A DNA stretch of 64,000 bases from Rhodovulum imhoffii. GTDB taxonomy: Bacteria > Pseudomonadota > Alphaproteobacteria > Rhodobacterales > Rhodobacteraceae. The stretch covers positions 1 to 64,000 of the forward strand of contig NZ_QAAA01000002.1 in the NCBI RefSeq assembly GCF_003046545.1. The letters run 5' to 3'. The first letter of the stretch is position 1; every line of letters starts with the position of its first letter. The position numbers were made by a program, and so were the translations under genes. The notes under the pieces were generated by a model that made no database searches, had not been told where the DNA came from, and was given only the letters and a program-made list of their open reading frames with translations. Shown piece after piece: positions 57,748-64,000 of this stretch.

Positions 57748-59079
57748 TTATTCGTCTTCCAGCGCCTCGACGGCTTTTTCAAGCTCATCCTTGGAGATCT
57801 CCTTCTCGGACACCTCGGCCAGTTCGAAAATGTAATCCACGACCTTGTCCTCAAAAAGAGGCGCGCGGATTTGCTGTTGCATCTGCTGGTTTTGCTGAAC
57901 GAACTGGAAGAATTGCTGTTCTTGTCCAGGGAACTGCCGCGCCTGATTCAGGATTGCCTGGGTCATCTCGCTGTCGGAGACCCCGATCTCGTTCTTGCGG
58001 CCGGTTTCCGCCAGCAGCAGACCAAGGCGCACCCGGCGTTCGGCCAGCTTGGTGTGTTCCTCGGTCGGTTCGATCTCACCGTGCTCGTGGCCTTTTTCCT
58101 CAGGGTGTTCTTCGTGCCAGAGTTGGTGAGCAATCTGTTTCGCCTCCGCCTCGACCAGAGTCGGCGGCAGGTCGAAGCCGACCATCTCATCCAGCTTGTC
58201 CAGCAACGCGCGCTTCATCACCGCGCGCGCGGCCCCCTTGTATTCCCCTTCCAGACGTTCGGAGACCTTCTTCTTCAGGTCCTCCAGGTCCTCCGCGCCG
58301 AACTGCTTGGCAAGCGCGTCGTCAATCGGGGCCGGCTTGGGGGCCTTCACGGCCTTCACGGTGCACTCGAAAGTGGCATCCTTGCCCTTCAGGTTCTCCG
58401 CACCATAATCCTGCGGGAAAGTGACGGTAACGCTCACCTCTTCCCCGGCCTTGACGCCAACCAGCTGCTCTTCGAAACCGGGGATGAAACTGTCGGAGCC
58501 CAGCACAAGCGGGTAATCCTCGGCCGAGCCGCCATCGAAAGTCTCACCGTCGACCTTGCCGACGAAGTCGATCACAACCTGATCGCCATCCTTGGCCTTG
58601 GAGCCCTTGCGGCGATCTTCGTAGTTCTGGGCCGTCCCGGCCAGACGCTCCAGTGCATCCGTGATGTCCTCCTCGGCGGCCTTGACCACAAGCTTTTCCA
58701 GCTTGATGGATTTCAGGTCGGCCTCGGGAATCTCGGGCAGCGCCTCGTAAGACATTTCGACGACCACATCATCGCCCTCTTTCCAGTCCTCGCCGGTCAT
58801 CTTGACTTCGGGCTGCAACGCGGGGCGATCACCGGTCTCGTCGAAATGCTTGCTCATGGCGCCATCGACGGCTTCCTGCATGGCCTCGCCCAGAAGGCGC
58901 TGGCCGAACTGCTTTTTCAAAAGCGCCATGGGCACCTTGCCCTTGCGGAAGCCCTTCATTTCTATTCCGGGCCGTGCCTCGGCCAGTTTTTCGTTGACCT
59001 TGTCGTCCAGCTCGGCGGCAGTCACGGTGATGGTGTATCCCCGCTTCAGGCCGTCATTGAGGGTCTCGGTGACCTGCAT
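57748..59079 (-). CDS. tig: Trigger factor
   Basis: A ribosome-bound chaperone of 443 residues. The ribosome-binding signature is in [17 protein letters not shown] (about 43-60), a PPIase FKBP-like domain follows ([20 protein letters not shown], about 165-240), and a helical C-terminal domain ends the protein. The start at 59079 has GAGGACGAG upstream; the frame is open further upstream without a better start. Confidence 0.97.
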   Translation of the reverse strand: MQVTETLNDGLKRGYTITVTAAELDDKVNEKLAEARPGIEMKGFRKGKVPMALLKKQFGQRLLGEAMQEAVDGAMSKHFDETGDRPALQPEVKMTGEDWKEGDDVVVEMSYEALPEIPEADLKSIKLEKLVVKAAEEDITDALERLAGTAQNYEDRRKGSKAKDGDQVVIDFVGKVDGETFDGGSAEDYPLVLGSDSFIPGFEEQLVGVKAGEEVSVTVTFPQDYGAENLKGKDATFECTVKAVKAPKPAPIDDALAKQFGAEDLEDLKKKVSERLEGEYKGAARAVMKRALLDKLDEMVGFDLPPTLVEAEAKQIAHQLWHEEHPEEKGHEHGEIEPTEEHTKLAERRVRLGLLLAETGRKNEIGVSDSEMTQAILNQARQFPGQEQQFFQFVQQNQQMQQQIRAPLFEDKVVDYIFELAEVSEKEISKDELEKAVEALEDE

Positions 59080-59324
59080 ATCTCGTCCTCTTTGTCCAAC
59101 CTCGGTGCGGAGGGACCGGATCCCCCACGCCTTGCAGCGCCAGAACCTGGAATTCACGCGCACCCACATTTTCTGCGACTTCGCCTTGCGCCAGAACCGG
59201 ACCAAAGGGACGCCCTGAAAGGCCGGGGAACGCTGCGCGTCGGTGCCAGCGGCTATCTAGGCAAAGCCACTGTCAGGGGCAAGCAAAAACACGCAAATCG
59301 CCATGGTTTCCTGCACCACGCCGG

Positions 59325-60521
59325 TCAGAAGGCGCGGACCAGGCGCAAAGCGATCTCGGATTCGGTGTAGGAATAGGCACGTAGGGAACTGCGCCGGTCG
59401 CGCCAGGCAACGGACACGGCCGGACGGAAACGCCCCATCACGAAGGTGTCCTCTTTCATGAGGGAGAACTGCACGCCGATCTCGGTCTCGCGACGCGGGG
59501 CCGCAAAACCGGGCGAGGCCCCCCGCTGCAGAAAATGCTCGGCAAAAGCGCTTGTGGCCAGGGTAAGGCCTGCATCCACCGAAGCCTCGTGGGAAAGTGT
59601 CATCCTCACGGAATCGTACCCGTGATCCTCCCGGTCCGCCGCCCGGCTTTCCACCTTCAACGACACATCGAAGACCCCGTGTCCGGCAAAGGTCCTGCTG
59701 GCAAAAATCCGCGATCTGGCCAGCATGCCGTCGGCCCCGCCGATCCGGCGGTGATCCGCCTGCAACACCGTCAGGGATGCACCATAAGCCCCGCCCGCGC
59801 CCGTGCGCGCGTGCCAGGAGAACGCCGGGCCAAACTGCACTTCCTGCAGCCTTTCGCCTTCGAAATCCGCAGCCATGCGGCCTTCTGCCTCCCAGTATGC
59901 GCGGGGGGCGCTCCGGCGCAATCCAAAGGCGACCTGCGCCCCGGCCTCATCGTATCTTCGCCCCTTGGTGTCGAAAACCATGGCGCTGCCGCGCAGATAC
60001 GGGCCCGGTCGTCGGCCCTGTCCCCATTGGCGACGTCCCGAGACGGTGATTTCGATCCCGCGTGCAGGCAGCGCCTCACGGGTCATACGCAGCGGGAATT
60101 TCGTGCAATCCCACCCCGGCCAATCGGGGCAGATAGCATCGGTCTTGTAAGACCGCCCAGCCCCCTCGGGGGCACGGATGACAAAAGACATGGACGTCGT
60201 CATGCCCCGCCGTTCGTCGATGCGGCGCAAAAACCGCATGACATTGCGGCGCACGGGCGGCGGAATATCGCCCGAGAGAACCTTCAGGAACTCTGTCCGC
60301 GCCTGATCGAAGTCGCGTGCCAGAAACAGTGCCCGCCCAAGTTCAAGCCGCACCCGCACCAAAGAAGGGTTCGCGGCCAGAATCCGGCGCAAAACCAGGG
60401 CCGCCCCTCCTGGGTTCCCGCCCGCCATATCCTGCAAGGCATGCATGAAAGCCCGGTTGATATCCCGCGACGTGGCGGCCCCGGACGGCGTGGCAAGACC
60501 GATGACCAGAAGCCCGGCCAT
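59325..60521 (-). CDS. Slam (surface lipoprotein assembly modifier) outer membrane translocon
   Basis: A protein of about 398 residues of the Slam (DUF560) family: a signal peptide, a short tetratricopeptide-like periplasmic region (VRLELGRALFLARDFDQARTEF region, in part), then a beta-barrel that ends in phenylalanine (ALRLVRAF). Slam proteins move lipoproteins to the outer face of the outer membrane. The gene follows a TbpB-like lipoprotein by 29 bases, the usual substrate-translocon pair. The annotated ATG gives a signal peptide without basic residues; a non-ATG start eight codons upstream would add RK. Confidence 0.88.
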   Translation of the reverse strand: MAGLLVIGLATPSGAATSRDINRAFMHALQDMAGGNPGGAALVLRRILAANPSLVRVRLELGRALFLARDFDQARTEFLKVLSGDIPPPVRRNVMRFLRRIDERRGMTTSMSFVIRAPEGAGRSYKTDAICPDWPGWDCTKFPLRMTREALPARGIEITVSGRRQWGQGRRPGPYLRGSAMVFDTKGRRYDEAGAQVAFGLRRSAPRAYWEAEGRMAADFEGERLQEVQFGPAFSWHARTGAGGAYGASLTVLQADHRRIGGADGMLARSRIFASRTFAGHGVFDVSLKVESRAADREDHGYDSVRMTLSHEASVDAGLTLATSAFAEHFLQRGASPGFAAPRRETEIGVQFSLMKEDTFVMGRFRPAVSVAWRDRRSSLRAYSYTESEIALRLVRAF

Positions 60522-60550
60522 CAGCAGTTTTCGGATCGCGGACAGCGGCC

Positions 60551-61432
60551 TTATTTCCTGATCTCGCCCCCCTGCGCGGCCCCAAAGGTCCCCGCATAGC
60601 TGTTGCCGCCCCCCTCGGCGGTGAAGGTCCCACCGACTTCCTCCGCATTCGGACCGAAGAAATAGCCGCTCATGTCACCTGAAATGATATCCCCCTTGAC
60701 GGTCCCGGCAAACCCGCCGCCAGACACGGTGCCCACCGCAGTGAAATCGACATCGGAGGCATCGCTTTCGACCTCCGTGTTCAGGTTGACTTTCGCGGTG
60801 TTGTAAGAGTGCACCTCAAGGGTGGAGAAATCGGTCTCCACATGCACATCGGAGGCCGTCATGTACGGTTTGCCATCGGCGGCCTTCAGCACGCCGACGC
60901 TTGTCCCCCTGTACTCCGCGTTGCCCGATCTCGGCACCTGCGCAGAGCGCATCCCGGTCGAGGCGACGCCGACCGTCCCGCTGCCGGTGCCGTAGCCGGT
61001 CAGCCACGCGCCAAACACCTGGTATTCAAGCTCACCATCCGCGCCCCCCGACAGCGCCGCGAGGGTTTTGCCCTCCGCATCCATGGCGACGATGGAATAA
61101 TCGAGAGCCTCCAGTTCATCCCCCTGTGCGGCATCGAACACGATCTTCTCATCGCCGGAAGAAATCTCCACGCGGCGCGGCTCCTCATTCCCGTGCGTCA
61201 GGCGAATCCGCGTCTCCAGCGGCGCCGAAATGTCTGAAATCTCGATATTGTCGAAGTCCGTCCCGCTGGCGGTATAATTCACACGGCGTGCTTCCCCCGG
61301 AACGGCAACGGTTCCATTCGCGGGAATTTTCGAAATGCCTTCAAACGCACGGTCGGCAGAGCCACCACCGCCACCGCCGCCGCACCCGGCCAGAACCAAT
61401 GCAATGCCAGAAATCAACATTCCATGTTTCAT
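60551..61432 (-). CDS. Slam-dependent TbpB-like surface lipoprotein
   Basis: A lipoprotein of 293 residues with lipobox LVLAGC (Cys17) directly followed by a run of seven glycines and a disordered linker. The C-terminal third (TVSGGGFAGTVKGDIISGDMSG in part, then YFFGPNAEEVGGTF) matches the eight-stranded barrel of transferrin-binding protein B and of other Slam substrates. The ligand is unknown; in other bacteria such proteins bind transferrin, haem or haemoglobin. GAAGGAGAG precedes the start. It is encoded just before its likely Slam. Confidence 0.88.
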   Translation of the reverse strand: MKHGMLISGIALVLAGCGGGGGGGSADRAFEGISKIPANGTVAVPGEARRVNYTASGTDFDNIEISDISAPLETRIRLTHGNEEPRRVEISSGDEKIVFDAAQGDELEALDYSIVAMDAEGKTLAALSGGADGELEYQVFGAWLTGYGTGSGTVGVASTGMRSAQVPRSGNAEYRGTSVGVLKAADGKPYMTASDVHVETDFSTLEVHSYNTAKVNLNTEVESDASDVDFTAVGTVSGGGFAGTVKGDIISGDMSGYFFGPNAEEVGGTFTAEGGGNSYAGTFGAAQGGEIRK

Positions 61433-61536
61433 CAGTCGCTCTCCTTCTGGTTGCGCATATCAGAAACCGCAGGACCGGATCATGTCGATGCGACACAAGA
61501 GAGCAAAAATTTGTTTTTATTGGGTTAATTAAAGTT

Positions 61537-62016
61537 TTAGCCCCCCGCGTAAACGATAAGCTCCGGCAAATCCGTCAGCGGAACGCCCAACACGCGCAAT
61601 GCCGGCAGCGACACCTGCGACCCGGCCCCGGCCGGTGCCTTCAGAGGCCGCAACTCCACCTGTACAGAAGCCCCGCTGGCGGGAGACTCAAGGCGCCCGG
61701 TCCGAACCGTATCGACCAGCGGCGTCTTCGCCCAGAACCCCGGTTCCGCCGGATCCCCCAGGCTGGCGATCGTCGTCCCCAGCCTTTGACCCCCGCTGTC
61801 CGGCGCGGCGGCAAGGGTGCGGGCCTGAACACTGGTGGTGTCGAACTGCTCAACCGTCATTGCCGTTGCCGGCGGGGCGGGCGCCGCAACCGGGCGCGGT
61901 TTGGGTGGCGGGACGGGGGCGCCAGACCCCTCCAGCGGCGCACGCGCACAACCAGCCAGAATGCTGGCCACCGCCAACAGGACGATTCCGTTACGACCCA
62001 TTCCGTTACGACCCAT
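61537..62016 (-). CDS. Small proline-rich lipoprotein
   Basis: A protein of 159 residues with lipobox SILAGC (Cys23), a proline-rich linker (VPPPKPRPVAAPAPP) and a C-terminal domain (VQVELRPLKAPAGAGSQVSL) that I cannot assign. A 15-bp tandem duplication across the start duplicates MGRNG, so two ATG codons are available (62016 and 62001). It lies upstream of the Slam pair on the same strand; a shared function is not shown. Confidence 0.8.
   Translation of the reverse strand: MGRNGMGRNGIVLLAVASILAGCARAPLEGSGAPVPPPKPRPVAAPAPPATAMTVEQFDTTSVQARTLAAAPDSGGQRLGTTIASLGDPAEPGFWAKTPLVDTVRTGRLESPASGASVQVELRPLKAPAGAGSQVSLPALRVLGVPLTDLPELIVYAGG
61986..62015 (-). repeat. 15-bp tandem duplication at a lipoprotein start
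   Basis: TTCCGTTACGACCCA occurs twice in direct tandem (61986-62000 and 62001-62015), duplicating the start codon and the next four codons of the small lipoprotein. Confidence 0.95.
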
Positions 62017-62123
62017 GGCCTCCCCCGTTTTCCTGGCCCCGCCAGCCTAACCCGGCCCGTGCCCCTGGGCAACAACGCGTAAAACCACTTGCTCGTTGCA
62101 ACGACCCCTCTTAACTTTGCGCC

Positions 62124-63131
62124 ATGATGACGCAGCCTCCGCTGATCGATCCTTTCGCCCGTGCCATCAGCTACCTGCGGGTTTCGGTGACGGACCGATG
62201 TGATTTCCGGTGCACCTATTGCATGGCCGAGGAGATGACTTTCCTGCCCAGGCGCGAACTGCTCTCGCTGGAGGAACTGGATCGTCTGTGCTCTGCCTTT
62301 GTTCGGCTGGGGGTGCGCAAACTGCGCGTGACGGGCGGGGAACCGCTGGTCCGGCGCGGCATCACGGAGTTCTTCTCCGCCATGGGCCGCCACCTGGGAA
62401 CCGGGACGCTCGAGGAACTGACGCTCACGACCAACGGTTCCCAGCTGGGGCGGTTCGCGAAGGATCTGCACGCGGCAGGAGTCCGGCGGGTAAATGTCAG
62501 TCTCGACACGCTGAACGCGGAAAAGTTCGCCCGCCTCACCCGCTGGGGACGGCTCGATCGGGTCCTCAACGGAATAGATGCCGCCCGAAGTACCGGGATG
62601 CGAATCAAGATCAACGCCGTGGCCCTGAAAGGCTTCAACGAGGACGAGATTTTTTCTCTCGCCGCATGGTGCGCCGGAGAAGACATGGATCTGACCTTTA
62701 TCGAGGTCATGCCGATGGGCGACATAGGCACGGAAAACCGGCTGGACCAGTACTGGCCGCTCAGCGACCTGCGGGCACGGCTGGCGGCCCGCCTGACCCT
62801 CACCGACCTGTCGGAACGCACGGGCGGCCCGGCGCGCTATGTCCGCGTGGGGGAAACCGGGCAAAAAATCGGTTTCATCACCCCGCTGACCCATAATTTC
62901 TGCGAAGGCTGTAACCGGGTCCGGCTCAGCTGCACCGGCCAGCTTTATACCTGCCTCGGGCAGGAAGGTAGTGCCGACCTGCGCGCGCCCCTGCGCGCCC
63001 GGAGCGATGATCGCGCGCTGGAACAGGCCATCCGTGCCGCCATCGCCACCAAGCCCAAAGGGCACGACTTCGATTATTCCCGCGGCATACGCGGACAGAT
63101 GAGCCGCCACATGAGCCACACCGGCGGCTAA
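62124..63131 (+). CDS. moaA: GTP 3',8-cyclase MoaA
   Basis: A radical SAM enzyme of 335 residues for the first step of molybdenum cofactor synthesis. The SAM-binding cluster motif is [12 protein letters not shown], and the second cluster is held by [18 protein letters not shown]. The C-terminal GG tail needed for activity is present. It overlaps the 3' end of priA by three or four bases. Confidence 0.97.
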   Translation: MMTQPPLIDPFARAISYLRVSVTDRCDFRCTYCMAEEMTFLPRRELLSLEELDRLCSAFVRLGVRKLRVTGGEPLVRRGITEFFSAMGRHLGTGTLEELTLTTNGSQLGRFAKDLHAAGVRRVNVSLDTLNAEKFARLTRWGRLDRVLNGIDAARSTGMRIKINAVALKGFNEDEIFSLAAWCAGEDMDLTFIEVMPMGDIGTENRLDQYWPLSDLRARLAARLTLTDLSERTGGPARYVRVGETGQKIGFITPLTHNFCEGCNRVRLSCTGQLYTCLGQEGSADLRAPLRARSDDRALEQAIRAAIATKPKGHDFDYSRGIRGQMSRHMSHTGG

Positions 63132-64000
63132 AGAAAACTCTGCGGGTCGATATCCACCGCCAACCGCAACCCGGCGGGCGGTGTGTGCGGGGCAAGCCAG
63201 TCGGCAATCGCATCTTGCAGCGGCGCCCCCTTGGTCACCTTGACCAACAGCCGCACCCGGTGCCGCCCGCGAATCCGCGCAATCGGTGCCGGCGCGGGGC
63301 CGAAGACCTGCGCGCCGATGCGGCGCAGAGGCCCGTCATGGCGCGCCAGCGCGGTGCCGAAATCAAACGCGGTCTCCGGGGCGGGCGCGGACAGGATGAT
63401 CCCGGCCAGACGTCCGAAGGGGGGCATGCCCGCAGCCTTCCTCTGCCCGGCCTCAGCCCGCCAAAAACCCTCCTCGTCCCCTGTCAGGATAGCACGGATC
63501 ACCGGGTGATCGGGCTGCCAGGTCTGCAACAGTGCCTGCCCCTTTTGCGCTCCGCGCCCGGCACGGCCCGCCACCTGCCGCATCAGTTGGAAGGTATGTT
63601 CCGCCGCCCGCAAATCCGACCCTTGCAACCCCAGATCCGCGTCGATCACCCCGACCAGGGTCAGTTTGGGAAAGTTATGCCCCTTGGCGACAAGCTGGGT
63701 CCCGATGATCAGATCGGCCTCGCCGGCGGCGATGGCTTCGATCTGCGCCTTCAGAGCGCGGGCGGAACCGAAAATATCCGACGACAACACCGCCAGACGC
63801 GCCTCGGGGAACAGCACGGCGGCTTCTTCGGCCAAGCGTTCCACGCCCGGCCCCAGGGCCGCCAGTTTCCCGGCCACCCCGCAGGAAGGACACGCCTCCG
63901 GCACCGGGCGGTTTTCCCCGCATTGATGGCAGACCAGCCGCTTTCTGAAACGGTGTTCGACCATGCGCGCATCGCATTGGGAGCAGCCGATCTGGTGCCC
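63128..64000 (-). CDS. priA: Primosomal replication helicase PriA, C-terminal part
   Basis: The frame runs off the right edge, so only the last 290 residues are seen. They include part of the zinc-finger region ([18 protein letters not shown] and more cysteines toward the edge), helicase motifs ([30 protein letters not shown]) and the C-terminal PriA domain. The gene restarts stalled replication forks. The start lies outside the window. Confidence 0.95.
   Translation of the reverse strand, partial: GHQIGCSQCDARMVEHRFRKRLVCHQCGENRPVPEACPSCGVAGKLAALGPGVERLAEEAAVLFPEARLAVLSSDIFGSARALKAQIEAIAAGEADLIIGTQLVAKGHNFPKLTLVGVIDADLGLQGSDLRAAEHTFQLMRQVAGRAGRGAQKGQALLQTWQPDHPVIRAILTGDEEGFWRAEAGQRKAAGMPPFGRLAGIILSAPAPETAFDFGTALARHDGPLRRIGAQVFGPAPAPIARIRGRHRVRLLVKVTKGAPLQDAIADWLAPHTPPAGLRLAVDIDPQSFL

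Noticed and set aside
61537-62016. Naming the small lipoprotein D-galactarate dehydratase, as some databases do
   Set aside because: It is too short, has a lipobox and shows no enzyme motif.

Overview
The window reads as chromosomal DNA of a GC-rich alphaproteobacterium of the Rhodobacterales (Rhodobacter/Roseobacter group). Supporting signs are a complete Rhodobacter-type gene transfer agent (GTA) cluster, a combined isc/suf operon headed by a one-cysteine IscR, CckA, a recA with the alphaproteobacterial GAAC-N7-GAAC LexA box, and two Hint-domain proteins of the kind common in this order. I cannot name the species.

Positions 1-6433 are accessory DNA ending at a tRNA-Arg(CCG) gene. They hold the right end of a frameshifted IS3-family element, a serine recombinase followed by an RTX/Hint secreted protein (bracketed by an exact 32-bp inverted repeat), a broken PrtN-like gene and a HipB/HipA pair. 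HipA carries a (GGCGAC)7 array in its kinase core. A second, half-length tRNA-Arg copy at 6578-6619 marks an old integration scar.

Positions 6826-14872 (minus strand) are an Fe-S assembly operon: iscR, class I cysteine desulfurase, sufB, small membrane protein, YbjQ-like protein, sufC, sufD, two Yip1-type membrane proteins, sufS. Positions 15017-32832 are housekeeping and transport genes: hydrolase, icd, YitT, SMR pump, alaS, recA, a sulfotransferase-like gene, cckA (with a TTAA-N7-TTAA CtrA box upstream), an RsmB-type methyltransferase, guaB, a TDT transporter, a TRAP transporter and cysE, followed by a DksA/TraR zinc-finger gene.

Positions 33267-47046 (minus strand) are the GTA structural cluster g1-g15 with every reading frame intact. 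Upstream is a good sigma70-type promoter. Three intrinsic-terminator-like hairpins lie inside the transcription unit: in the leader before g1, between g2 and g3, and between g5 and g6. This arrangement suggests control by termination/antitermination, in addition to the CckA-ChpT-CtrA control known from relatives, and is the most interesting signal in the window.

Positions 47194-64000 hold mltG-fabF, an ABC1 kinase, a second Hint protein, acpP-fabG-fabD, a glycosyltransferase, rpsF-rpsR-rplI, a methyltransferase, tig, a Slam outer-membrane translocon with its TbpB-like lipoprotein substrate, a small lipoprotein, moaA and the 3' part of priA.
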